NCBI RefSeq assembly: GCF_030555055.1
Contig: NZ_JAMOAO010000001.1
Span: forward strand, 3,968,001-4,032,000
Length of the DNA stretch: 64,000 nt
Direction: 5' to 3'
Origin: Nocardiopsis sp. YSL2
GTDB taxonomy: Bacteria > Actinomycetota > Actinomycetes > Streptosporangiales > Streptosporangiaceae
The stretch's first letter is position 1. Each line of letters begins with the position of its first letter. Of the stretch, positions 11,707 to 20,027 are shown piece by piece. The notes beneath the pieces were generated by a model that saw nothing but the letters and a program-made list of their open reading frames with translations, ran no database searches and was not told the origin of the DNA. The position numbers and the translations under genes were made by a program.

Positions 11707-12384
11707 TCAGAACAGGCGCAGGGTGTCCGGCTCGATGCCGCGCAGCTCGTCGTAGTCCAGCACCACGCACGAGATCCCGCGGTCCTCGGCGAGCACGCGC
11801 GCCTGCGGCTTGATCTCCTGGGCGGCGAACACCCCGCGCACGGGGGCCAGCTGCGGGTCGCGGTTGAGCAGCTCCAGGTAGCGCGTGAGCTGCTCGACGC
11901 CGTCGATGTCGCCGCGCCGCTTGAGCTCGACCGCCACCGTGGCGTTGGCGGCGTCGCGGCACAGGATGTCGACGGGCCCGATCGCGGTGGGGAACTCGCG
12001 GCGGATGAGCGTGTAGCCGTCGCCGAGCGTGGTGATGTGCTCGGCCAGCAGCTCCTGCAGGTGCGACTCCACCCCGTCCTTCTGCAGGCCGGGGTCCTTG
12101 CCGAGCTCGTGCGAGGAGTCGTGCAGGACCTCCTCGACGGTCAGCACCAGCTTCTCGCCGGACTTGGTGTGCGTGACCGTCCACACGTCGGGGCCGTCCG
12201 CCACGGTCTCCTCACGGAGCTTGCACGGCGGGTTCATCCAGTTCAACGGCTTGAAAGCCCTGTCGTCGGCATGGATGGAGACACTCCCGTCGGCCTTGAT
12301 CAGGACGAGCCGGGGAGCCATGGGCAGGTGTGCGGTGAGACGGCCGACGTAGTCGACACTGCACCGCGCGATGACGAGACGCAC
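11707..12384 (-). CDS. nucS: NucS/EndoMS mismatch-specific endonuclease
   Basis: Protein of 225 residues that starts non-canonical mismatch repair in actinobacteria, which lack MutS/MutL, by cutting both strands at mismatches. The N-terminal DNA-binding domain ([15 protein letters not shown]) and the C-terminal RecB-like nuclease domain ([19 protein letters not shown]) are both intact. The protein ends in LRLF, the type of tail by which NucS binds the sliding clamp. It is the last gene of the minus-strand block and diverges from the 3-hydroxyacyl-CoA dehydrogenase gene. Confidence 0.95.
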   Translation of the reverse strand: MRLVIARCSVDYVGRLTAHLPMAPRLVLIKADGSVSIHADDRAFKPLNWMNPPCKLREETVADGPDVWTVTHTKSGEKLVLTVEEVLHDSSHELGKDPGLQKDGVESHLQELLAEHITTLGDGYTLIRREFPTAIGPVDILCRDAANATVAVELKRRGDIDGVEQLTRYLELLNRDPQLAPVRGVFAAQEIKPQARVLAEDRGISCVVLDYDELRGIEPDTLRLF

Positions 12385-12475
12385 GGCGTCACGTTACCGC
12401 CTTCCGGGGCCGCCCGGGGCCGGAGCGCGGCGGTCACGTACGGGGCGGAAAGGACGGCCGTCTAAGGTGGGGCAC

Positions 12476-13690
12476 ATGGTGCAGGAATTTGACAAGGTCG
12501 GAGTCGTCGGACTCGGCACGATGGGCGCGGGCATCGCCGAGGTGTTCGCCCGCGCTGGATTCAACGTCATCGGCGTCGAGATCGACCAGGCCGCCCTCGA
12601 CCGCGGTCGCGGTCACGTGGACAAGTCCCTCTCCCGTGCGGTCAGCCGGGGCAAACTCACCGAGGAGGAACGCGCCGGGATCGACGCCCGGCTCAGCTTC
12701 ACCACCTCTCGCGAGGACCTCGCGCACGCGGACTTCGTCGTCGAGGCCGTGCCCGAGCGTATGGACATCAAGCGGGACGTCTTCGGCGACCTGGACCGGA
12801 TCTGCCCGCCCGGCACGATCCTGGCCACGAACACCTCCTCGCTCTCGGTCACCGAGATCGCCGCGCTCACCGGACGCCCGGACAAGGTCGTCGGTCTGCA
12901 CTTCTTCAACCCGGCGCCGGTCATGAAGCTGGCCGAGGTCATCACCACGGTCTCCACCACCGCCGAGACCGTGGACGTCGTCACCGAGGTCGCCAAGCGC
13001 ATCGGCAAGACCCCGATCGCGGTGGGCGACCGCGCCGGCTTCGTGGCCAACGCCCTGCTGGTGCCCTACATCAACGACGCCATCCGGCTCTACGAGCGCA
13101 AGGTCGCCGGCCGCGAGGAGATCGACGCCGCCGTGCAGAAGGCCGCCGGGCTGCCCATGGGGCCGCTCACCCTCGCCGACCTGGTCGGCCTGGACGTGTG
13201 CCTGGCCGTCATGGACGTGCTGTGGGAGGAGTACCGGGACCCGCGCTACGTCGCCGCGCCCCTGCTGCGGCGCATGGTCGCGGCCGGACGCCTGGGCCGC
13301 AAGAGCGGCCAGGGCTTCTACGCGGGCACGGAGGAGAAGGAGGAGCCCCAGCCCACGGGCCGCTTCGCGGAGATGATCCGCGAGGAGGAGACCCTGGACC
13401 TGGGCGAGATCCTCATCGCGCCGCAGATCGACGACGCGATGCGCATGATCGGAGACGGCTACGCCTCCGCCCGTGACGTCGACACCGCCATGCGGTTCGG
13501 GTGCGGTTACCCCGAGGGCCCGACCGAGCTCCTGGAGAAGCGCGGAGCCGAGTCGGTGGTCACCACCCTGGTGGCCATGGGCGAGTACGGCCTGACCAGC
13601 GTCACCGTGCCCGCGCCGCTGCTGATGGACCGGCTGCCCGACACCGAGGAGGGCTCGGGGCAGGGCGGCGGCTGCGCCTGCCACGGCTGA
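12476..13690 (+). CDS. 3-hydroxyacyl-CoA dehydrogenase
   Basis: NAD-dependent dehydrogenase of 404 residues for beta-oxidation or hydroxybutyryl-CoA metabolism. The Rossmann motif [21 protein letters not shown] opens the protein. The catalytic histidine lies in [15 protein letters not shown], and the C-terminal domain has [16 protein letters not shown] second, partial 3HCDH C-terminal repeat follows (about residues 295-385), making it longer than the usual 280-residue form. The tail is Cys/Gly-rich (GGGCACHG), which is unusual and could bind metal. ATG 12476 is preceded by AAGGTGGGG. The substrate chain length is unknown. Confidence 0.92.
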   Translation: MVQEFDKVGVVGLGTMGAGIAEVFARAGFNVIGVEIDQAALDRGRGHVDKSLSRAVSRGKLTEEERAGIDARLSFTTSREDLAHADFVVEAVPERMDIKRDVFGDLDRICPPGTILATNTSSLSVTEIAALTGRPDKVVGLHFFNPAPVMKLAEVITTVSTTAETVDVVTEVAKRIGKTPIAVGDRAGFVANALLVPYINDAIRLYERKVAGREEIDAAVQKAAGLPMGPLTLADLVGLDVCLAVMDVLWEEYRDPRYVAAPLLRRMVAAGRLGRKSGQGFYAGTEEKEEPQPTGRFAEMIREEETLDLGEILIAPQIDDAMRMIGDGYASARDVDTAMRFGCGYPEGPTELLEKRGAESVVTTLVAMGEYGLTSVTVPAPLLMDRLPDTEEGSGQGGGCACHG

Positions 13691-13764
13691 TCATCCCGAG
13701 CGGCAGTGGCCGCCGTCGCGCGTGTGGCGGCGGCCACTGCCGCTTTTCTCCTACCCTGGACGGC

Positions 13765-14082
13765 GTGAGCCCGCGTCGAAACTCCTCCCGTCGCCAGTCC
13801 TCCCGTCGCCGCGGACCGTCGAACGGTCCCCCCGACGAGGACGCCCTGATGCTGCGCATCACCGGCGGCCAGCGCCGGGAGACCGGAGCCGACGGGGAGT
13901 GGGTGACGCGGCGCATCCCCGGGGCCTCCGCCACCAAGGTCTACCGCTGCCCGGGCTGCGTGCAGGAGATCCCCGCCGGGATGGCGCACGTCGTGGCCTG
14001 GCGCCCCTACGGCGACGGCGGCGACCGCCGCCACTGGCACTCCTCCTGTTGGGACCGGCGTTCGCGCGCCCCCCGCTACTGA
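13765..14082 (+). CDS. Conserved actinobacterial small protein with CxxC motif
   Basis: Protein of 105 residues of a family often auto-named ATP/GTP-binding protein without clear basis. The N-terminus is basic and Ser/Arg-rich (NSSRRQSSRRRG). The core has YRCPGCVQEIPAGMAHVVAW and, further on, RHWHSSCWDRR, so CxxC plus a later His/Cys pair could coordinate zinc. GTG 13765 is the most suitable start in frame. It lies 35 nt before the alpha/beta hydrolase gene and may be co-transcribed with it. Function unknown. Confidence 0.78.
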   Translation: MSPRRNSSRRQSSRRRGPSNGPPDEDALMLRITGGQRRETGADGEWVTRRIPGASATKVYRCPGCVQEIPAGMAHVVAWRPYGDGGDRRHWHSSCWDRRSRAPRY

Positions 14083-14117
14083 CATCCGCCCGAGGACCAT
14101 CCGGACACTGAGGAGCC

Positions 14118-14858
14118 ATGGAGATCCGAGCCACCACGGTGCTGCCCGCCGTGCGACGCCCCATCACCCTGCACACCGCCGACGGACTGGAGCTGGTCGG
14201 TGAGCTCGCCCTGCCCGAGGGCGGGAAGCCTGTGGCCACCCTCGTGTGTCTGCACCCCCTGCCCACGGCCGAGGGCATGATGGACAGCCACGTCCTGCGC
14301 AAGGCGTCGTTCCGGCTGCCGGCCCTGGCGAACATCGCGGTGCTGCGCTTCAACACGCGCGGCACCACCTCGCGGCACGGCACCAGCCAGGGCGAGTTCG
14401 GCGAGGGCGAGACCGAACAGCACGACGTGGTCGCGGCGATCGAGTTCACCGAGTTCGAAGGCCTGCCCGAGCCGTGGCTGCTCGGCTGGTCGTTCGGCAC
14501 CGAACTGGCGCTCAAGTGGGGCTGCGACCCGCAGATCAAGGGCGCGCTGCTGCTCTCGCCCCCGCTGCACCGCGCGGACGAGGCCGACATGCGGGTGTGG
14601 GCGGAGTCCGGGAAGCCCGTCGTGGCCCTGGTCCCCGAGCACGACGACTTCCTGCGCCCCGACGAGGCAGCCGAGCGCTTCAAACCGCTCACCCAGGCGG
14701 AGGTGATCGGTGTCGACGGCGCCAAGCACCTGTGGGTGGGCGAGACCTACGTGCGACGCGTGCTCGACGAGATCGTCCAGCGCGTCAACCCCGCCGCCCA
14801 TCCCCTGCCGACGGAGTGGGACGGCCCCTACGAGAAGGACGTCCAGCCGCTCCGCTAG
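14118..14858 (+). CDS. Alpha/beta hydrolase
   Basis: Hydrolase of 246 residues without signal peptide, so cytoplasmic. The nucleophile elbow is GWSFGTE (Ser near residue 128); the acidic residue is probably in VPEHDDFLRP and the histidine in GAKHLWVGE. The early strand LVCLHPLPTAEG carries the oxyanion segment. The pattern resembles dienelactone-hydrolase-like proteins found widely in actinobacteria. The substrate cannot be predicted. It is followed by a perfect 30-bp palindrome that terminates transcription. Confidence 0.85.
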   Translation: MEIRATTVLPAVRRPITLHTADGLELVGELALPEGGKPVATLVCLHPLPTAEGMMDSHVLRKASFRLPALANIAVLRFNTRGTTSRHGTSQGEFGEGETEQHDVVAAIEFTEFEGLPEPWLLGWSFGTELALKWGCDPQIKGALLLSPPLHRADEADMRVWAESGKPVVALVPEHDDFLRPDEAAERFKPLTQAEVIGVDGAKHLWVGETYVRRVLDEIVQRVNPAAHPLPTEWDGPYEKDVQPLR

Positions 14859-14940
14859 GGACGGCCTGGCCGGCCGGTCGGCCTCCCGTGCCGAACCGGA
14901 CGCGGGCGCGTGGGGGCGGTGACCGCCGCGCACACGACAC

Positions 14941-14970
14941 GAGGGGCCCGTTCCCGGGAACGGGCCCCTC
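14941..14970. terminator. Bidirectional hairpin terminator
   Basis: Perfect 15+15 inverted repeat (GAGGGGCCCGTTCCC and its complement) without spacer, between the convergent hydrolase gene and the FilP-like gene. It should terminate from both sides. Confidence 0.8.
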
Positions 14971-15014
14971 GTCGTGGACGCGGAGCGCTCAGCCGTCAGA
15001 GGACGACCGGGACG

Positions 15015-16316
15015 CTACTCCTGCCACCAGTCCTCGTCGTCGCTGCCCTTGCCGGTGTGCGCGGGCTGCTTGGTCTCCTCCGCGGCGGGCTTGGCAGCGG
15101 GCTTGGCGGCCGGCTCCGGCTGGGAGATGGCCGCCGGTGCGGGGGCGGCGGGAGCGGCCGGGGCGGGGGCGCCGCCGCCACCGCCGAGCAGCTGGCGCAG
15201 CTGCTGGAGGTGCGACTGGATGCTGTCCCGCTGGGCGTTGAGCTCCTCGACCTCCTTGGTGGCGGCCGTCATGATCCGGTTGGCCTCGGACTTGGCGTCG
15301 GCGAGCTGGTGCTCGGCCTTCGACTTGGCCTCGGCCTCGATCTGGCCGGCGTTCTTCTTGGCGTTGTTGACCAGCTGCTTGGCGTGGTTCTCGGCGTCGC
15401 GGCGGGTCTGCTCGGCCTGCTGGCTGGCCTTGGTGGCACGCTGCTCCGCGCTGGAGGCGCGCTCCTCGGCCTCGTTGACCATCTTCTGCGTGGCGGCCTG
15501 GGCGGCGGCCAGGCGCTCGGCGTCCTGGCGCTCGGCCTCCGCGCGGCGGTCGGCGAGCTGGAGCTCGAACTGGTCCTCGGCCTCGGTACGGCGGGCCTCG
15601 GACTCGGCGTAGGCGCGCTCGGCGTTCTTGCGCAGCTCCTCGGCCTGGCTCTTGGCGGCCTGGATGGTCTCGTCGCGCTCGCGCTTGGCGGCGGCGCGGG
15701 CCTGGGCGCACTCGCGCTCGGTGGTGGTGCGCAGCTTGGCGATCTCGCCCTCGAAGGTCGCCCGCTTCTCGGCGATCTCGTGGTCGACGGCGGAGCGCTT
15801 CTTCTGCACCTCGCGCTCGGTGGTGGAGGTGAGCTCGTCGGCCTCGCGGCGGGCCGTGGTGGAGATCTCCTCCGCCTCGGACTCGGCGGCCTGGCGCTGC
15901 TCGTCGGCCTCGCGCTGGGCGAGCGTGCGGACCTCGGTGGCCTCGGACTCGGCGGCGGCGCGCATCTCGGCGGCCTCGATCTTGGCCGCCGACTTGATGT
16001 CGTTGGCGTCGATCTGGGCGCTCTGGACGAGCTCGTTGGCCTGCTCCTCGGCGAGGCGCAGCAGCTCCTCGATCCGCGATCCCAGACCGGCGTAGGAGGG
16101 GCGCTCACGCTCCTGGAGCTGGCGGTTCTTCGCCTGGAGCTCGGACTTGAACTTCTCGACCTGCTTGCTGGACTGCTTGGCCTCGTTGCGCAGACCCTCC
16201 AGGTAGTCCAGCACCTGGGTGCGGTCAAAGCCACGCAGCACCACGTCGAATTCTGGCGGGGTGTTGTCCTCGTCGAAGATGTTGTTGAGCTGGGTGTCAA
16301 TGTTGTTTGACGACAT
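15015..16316 (-). CDS. FilP-like DivIVA-domain coiled-coil protein
   Basis: Protein of 433 residues. The N-terminus (about 20-45, PEFDVVLRGFDRTQVLDYLEGLRNEA) matches the DivIVA-type membrane/polar targeting segment. Residues about 45-355 are almost uninterrupted Ala/Glu/Arg heptads (for example EADEQRQAAESEAEE), a long rod. A Gly-Ala-Pro-rich linker and acidic end (GSDDEDWWQE) follow. In Streptomyces the gene between this metabolic block and the epimerase is filP, whose product forms filaments that organise polar growth with DivIVA and Scy. This version is about 120 residues longer than the FilP I know. A role in polar growth is inferred from synteny and architecture. Confidence 0.82.
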   Translation of the reverse strand: MSSNNIDTQLNNIFDEDNTPPEFDVVLRGFDRTQVLDYLEGLRNEAKQSSKQVEKFKSELQAKNRQLQERERPSYAGLGSRIEELLRLAEEQANELVQSAQIDANDIKSAAKIEAAEMRAAAESEATEVRTLAQREADEQRQAAESEAEEISTTARREADELTSTTEREVQKKRSAVDHEIAEKRATFEGEIAKLRTTTERECAQARAAAKRERDETIQAAKSQAEELRKNAERAYAESEARRTEAEDQFELQLADRRAEAERQDAERLAAAQAATQKMVNEAEERASSAEQRATKASQQAEQTRRDAENHAKQLVNNAKKNAGQIEAEAKSKAEHQLADAKSEANRIMTAATKEVEELNAQRDSIQSHLQQLRQLLGGGGGAPAPAAPAAPAPAAISQPEPAAKPAAKPAAEETKQPAHTGKGSDDEDWWQE

Positions 16317-16772
16317 GTGGCGGAATCCTGAACGGGTGCGAGACGGCTACTTGCATTCGGCCGAGAGCGGCGGGAGGGCGGCTGCTTCCACCCCCGTGGA
16401 CGGTGCGGTGTCCGGTGGTGTGCGGACCTGGCGGTGGGCCGGGACGACGGGACCGGTCACTCCCCGACCTCCTCCGTCCGACGTGGGCGGGCACCGGTCG
16501 AAATTCACGACGCGGTGGCACGGCGGCACGTTGACCAAGGCTCGACCACCGGGCGGCAAGACATGGACCACGCCGGAAATCGGATCCGGCAGCTAGCCGA
16601 CTTTATCAAGCGCCGCACCCCTGGGAAGAGGGTTTCGGGTAACTTCCGGTGGGCGGGAAGGTCAAGGGTTCTCTGGGTGCCCAAGATGTGATGTGTCCGG
16701 AACGTCCTCGTGACGTCGTGTGAGCGTGTCCCTCGCCCCGATGGGCCCCTGAGTGTGCCATAGGGCGTCCGC
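16317..16772. other. Intergenic region upstream of the FilP-like gene
   Basis: Stretch of 456 bp between the FilP-like gene and the epimerase gene, both on the minus strand. It holds the FilP-like promoter region; a lower-GC patch at 16595-16612 (tagccgactttatcaagc) is the best place for it, giving TAAAGT-type hexamers leftward. No convincing gene was seen. Confidence 0.5.
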
Positions 16773-17237
16773 CTACGGGTGCTCCGCCGCCTGGACGAGT
16801 TCGGTGAGCACGCCGCCGCAGTCCTTGGGGTGCAGGAAGACGATGCTGGACCCCAGCGTGCCGTGCCGCGGCTCCTTGTCCAGCACACGCACGCCCCGCT
16901 CGCCGACACCCGCGGCGCTGGCCGCCACGTCGCCCGTGCCGAAGGCGATGTGGTGGACACCCTCGCCGTTGCGGTCGAGGAACTTGGCCACGGGTGAGTC
17001 GGGCCTGGTCGGTTCGAGGAGTTGCAGATAGGTGGCTCCGCCGTCGTCGGTGCCGTTGATTCGGAGCATCGCCTCGCGGACGCCCTGCTCCTCGTTCACC
17101 TCCTCGTGCTCCACCACGAAGCCGTACGTGGAGCGGTAGAAGTCGATCGAGGCGTCGAGGTCGCGGCAGGCGATTCCGACGTGGTCGAGACGGGTCAGGC
17201 CGGAGAACGGGCCGCTGGGGCCGGGCGCGGAGCCCAT
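16773..17237 (-). CDS. mce: Methylmalonyl-CoA epimerase
   Basis: Vicinal-oxygen-chelate protein of 154 residues that interconverts (S)- and (R)-methylmalonyl-CoA. Typical features are the N-terminal [24 protein letters not shown] (metal-binding His), the glutamine in [21 protein letters not shown] (second metal His) and the terminal [12 protein letters not shown] with the metal-binding Glu. Its ATG at 17237 has GGGAGG upstream. It is divergent from the thiolase gene with 85 bp between starts. With MeaB and the mutase it supports propionate and branched-chain carbon metabolism. Confidence 0.95.
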   Translation of the reverse strand: MGSAPGPSGPFSGLTRLDHVGIACRDLDASIDFYRSTYGFVVEHEEVNEEQGVREAMLRINGTDDGGATYLQLLEPTRPDSPVAKFLDRNGEGVHHIAFGTGDVAASAAGVGERGVRVLDKEPRHGTLGSSIVFLHPKDCGGVLTELVQAAEHP

Positions 17238-17322
17238 GGGTGAACCTCCCGGAGATGGACGAGGGCCGTGTGGGTATCGTGGCAGACCAGGTGCGTCACC
17301 GATCACATGGAGGCCAGTTACG

Positions 17323-18510
17323 ATGCCCGGTTCCGTCATCGTCGGTGGGGCTCGGACCCCGACCGGCCGACTCCTCGGCTCCCTCGCCGGGTTCTCCGCC
17401 GCAGATCTCGGCGGCTTCGCGATCAAGGCCGCGCTGGAGCGGGCCGGCATCAGCGGCGAACAGGTCGGATACGTGGTCATGGGACAGGTGCTCCAGGCCG
17501 GCGCCGGCCAGATCCCCTCCCGGCAGGCGGCCGTCAAGGCGGGCATCCCCATGAACGTGCCCTCCGTGACCATCAACAAGGTGTGCCTGTCGGGCCTGGA
17601 CGCGATCGCCCTCGCCGACCAGCTCATCGCCGCCGGCGAGTTCGACATCGTCGTCGCGGGCGGCATGGAGTCCATGACCAACGCCCCGCACCTGCTGCCC
17701 GCGTCGCGCAAGGGCTACAAGTACGGGTCCGTGGAGGTCCTGGACGCCACCGCGCACGACGGCCTGACCGACCCCTTCGAGGGCGACTCGATGGGCGCCA
17801 GCACCGAGCGGCACAACGCCAAGCTCGGCATCGGCCGTGCCGAGCAGGACGCCTTCGCCGCCCGTTCGCACCAGCGCGCCGCCGCCGCGGCGGCCGAGGG
17901 CCGCTTCACCGAGGAGATCGTCCCGGTGGAGATCCCCCAGCGCAAGGGCGACCCGATCGTCTTCGACGCCGACGAGGGCATCCGCCCCGACACCACCGCC
18001 GAGAGCCTGGCCCGGCTGCGTCCGGCCTTCGACCGGGACGGCACCATCACCGCCGGCTCGTCCTCGCAGATCTCCGACGGCGCCGCCGCCGTGGTCGTGA
18101 TGAGCCGCGCCAAGGCCGAGGAGCTCGGCGCCCCGGTGCTGGCCGAGATCGGCGCGCACGGCAACGTCGCGGGACCCGACAACTCACTGCACTCCCAGCC
18201 CTCCAACGCCATCCAGCACGCGCTGGCCAAGGCGGGCCGGTCCGTCGGGGACCTCGACCTGATCGAGATCAACGAGGCCTTCGCGGCCGTGGGCCTGCAG
18301 TCCGTGCGTGACCTCGGGGTGTCCGAGGACATCGTCAACGTCGACGGCGGAGCCATCGCCATCGGCCACCCGATCGGTGCCTCCGGCGCCCGTCTGGCCC
18401 TGCACCTGGTCACCGAACTGCGTCGGCGCGGCGGCGGCCTCGGCGCCGCGGCCCTGTGCGGTGGCGGTGGCCAGGGCGACGCCCTGCTGTTCACCGTCCC
18501 CGCCGAGTAG
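17323..18510 (+). CDS. Acetyl-CoA C-acetyltransferase (thiolase)
   Basis: Thiolase of 395 residues that condenses or cleaves acetoacetyl-CoA-type substrates. The nucleophilic cysteine is Cys88 in [10 protein letters not shown], the NEAFA motif is present, the histidine is His349 in [10 protein letters not shown], and the second cysteine is Cys379 in [10 protein letters not shown]. Motif spacing is normal. ATG 17323 is preceded by GGAGG at a good distance. It is divergent from the epimerase gene and followed by meaB after 142 nt. Chain-length preference is not visible from sequence. Confidence 0.94.
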   Translation: MPGSVIVGGARTPTGRLLGSLAGFSAADLGGFAIKAALERAGISGEQVGYVVMGQVLQAGAGQIPSRQAAVKAGIPMNVPSVTINKVCLSGLDAIALADQLIAAGEFDIVVAGGMESMTNAPHLLPASRKGYKYGSVEVLDATAHDGLTDPFEGDSMGASTERHNAKLGIGRAEQDAFAARSHQRAAAAAAEGRFTEEIVPVEIPQRKGDPIVFDADEGIRPDTTAESLARLRPAFDRDGTITAGSSSQISDGAAAVVVMSRAKAEELGAPVLAEIGAHGNVAGPDNSLHSQPSNAIQHALAKAGRSVGDLDLIEINEAFAAVGLQSVRDLGVSEDIVNVDGGAIAIGHPIGASGARLALHLVTELRRRGGGLGAAALCGGGGQGDALLFTVPAE

Positions 18511-18652
18511 CCGGCGGGACGTACGCGTTTTCCGGGGCGGGGGGCCACGAACCCTCCGCCCCGTCGCGGGCCTGGGCACACCGGCCCCGACCCGGTGGGC
18601 CCCGGCAGACCCCGGAGCCCGCCGCGAGCACGTCGACGAACAAGGGAGTTCG

Positions 18653-19612
18653 ATGCACACCGCCCAACTGGTCGAACGGGTCCGTGACGGCGACCGCCGT
18701 GCACTGGCCCGCGCCATCACGCTGGTGGAGAACGGGTCGGCCGAACTGCGCGAGATCATGTCGGGCCTGGCGCCCCACACCGGGCGGGCCCGCGTGGTGG
18801 GGTTCACCGGGTCGCCGGGCGTCGGCAAGTCCACGACCACCAACGCCGTCGTGCGCGCCGTTCGCGGGCGGGACCTGAGCGTGGCGGTGCTGGCCATCGA
18901 TCCCTCCTCGCCCTTCACCGGCGGCGCCCTGCTGGGCGACCGCGTGCGCATGCAGGAGCACGCCACCGACCCGGGCGTCTACATCCGCTCCATGGCCAAC
19001 CGCGGCCACCTGGGCGGGCTGTCCTGGGCCACCCCGCACGCCCTGCGGGTCCTGGACGCGGCCGGGTTCGACGTCATCCTGGTGGAGACCGTCGGCGTGG
19101 GCCAGGCCGAGGTCGAGATCGCCGGCGAGGCCGACACCACCGTGGTGCTGTGCGCGCCGGGCATGGGGGACTCGGTCCAGGCGGCCAAGGCCGGCGTGCT
19201 GGAGGTCGCCGACGTGTTCGCCGTGAACAAGGCCGACCGCGACGGCGCCCGGGTGACGCTGCGCGAGCTGCGCCAGATGGTCGCCATGGTCGACCGCACC
19301 GACGAGGAGTGGAAGCCGCCGATCGTCATGACCGTCGCGGCCAGGGACGAGGGCGTCGCGGAACTGTGGTCCCGGGTGGAGGAGCACTACGCCCACCTGG
19401 AGGCCAACGGTGAACTCGCCGAGCGCCGCCGGGCGCGCGCCCGGGGCGAGATCCAGGCGATCGCCCTGGAGCGGCTGCGCTCGCGCCTGGGCGGTGTGGG
19501 CGCGGCGGGCGGGATCGACGCCCTGGCCCGCGACGTGGCCGAGGGCCGCCACGACCCCTACACCGCCGCCGACCTGCTCCTGAAGGAACTGGGCACCGAG
19601 CCCCGGGACTGA
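18653..19612 (+). CDS. meaB: MeaB-type GTPase chaperone of B12-dependent acyl-CoA mutase
   Basis: G3E-family GTPase of 319 residues (ArgK/MeaB). It guards cofactor loading and reactivation of adenosylcobalamin-dependent acyl-CoA mutases. The P-loop is GFTGSPGVGKST near residue 52, the switch region contains ETVGVGQAEVEIA, and the base-specificity motif is NKAD. The C-terminal dimerisation arm is present (DALARDVAEGRHDPYTAADLLL). ATG 18653 follows AAGGGAG. The mutase lies 3.7 kb downstream, separated by the repeat, a chitinase and marR. Confidence 0.95.
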   Translation: MHTAQLVERVRDGDRRALARAITLVENGSAELREIMSGLAPHTGRARVVGFTGSPGVGKSTTTNAVVRAVRGRDLSVAVLAIDPSSPFTGGALLGDRVRMQEHATDPGVYIRSMANRGHLGGLSWATPHALRVLDAAGFDVILVETVGVGQAEVEIAGEADTTVVLCAPGMGDSVQAAKAGVLEVADVFAVNKADRDGARVTLRELRQMVAMVDRTDEEWKPPIVMTVAARDEGVAELWSRVEEHYAHLEANGELAERRRARARGEIQAIALERLRSRLGGVGAAGGIDALARDVAEGRHDPYTAADLLLKELGTEPRD

Positions 19613-19620
19613 GGCGGCTG

Positions 19621-19900
19621 CGGGCGCCTTGAAGACGGGGCCTTCGGTCCTTCCGGTGTACTCCCTCGTTCCTCGGGAGTGCACCTCCAGGCCCTCCAGG
19701 ACCCGTCGGCGCCCTCGCCCTGTGTGTTCTTTGGGCCTCCGCTCGTTCCTCGCTTTGGCCCGGGCGCCTTGAAGACGGGGCCTTCGGTCCTTCCGGTGTA
19801 CTCTCTCGTTCCTCGGGAGTGCACCTCCAGGCCCTCCAGGACCCGTCGGCGCCCTCGCCCTGTGTGTTCTTTGGGCCTCCGCTCGTTCCTCGCTTTGGCC
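19621..19900. repeat. Two-copy 140-bp tandem repeat
   Basis: Copy 1 is 19621-19760 and copy 2 is 19761-19900, identical except for one base (ctcCctc at about 19663 against ctcTctc at about 19803). A third copy is only started (cgggcgct from 19901). Because 140 is not a multiple of 3, any reading frame shifts between copies, so it is not a protein repeat. The unit contains short stems and a direct motif ctcgttcctcg that occurs twice per unit. It lies just after meaB and may include a terminator. Such near-identity implies recent duplication or active homogenisation. Confidence 0.95.
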
Positions 19901-20027
19901 CGGGCGCTCTCGGTGCGGGAGTGGAGGAGACACAGCGGCCTCTCGCACACACATGGGGCGGGCCGACGCGGAGCGGGGTTCCGCGTCGGCCCGGGCACTG
20001 CGAGGGGAGCCTCGCGGCTCCCGAGGG

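Noticed and set aside
14910..16310. Plus-strand frame of 466 codons rich in Leu and Gly
   Set aside because: It is the antisense of the Ala/Glu coiled-coil gene; the LG-rich composition follows from that.
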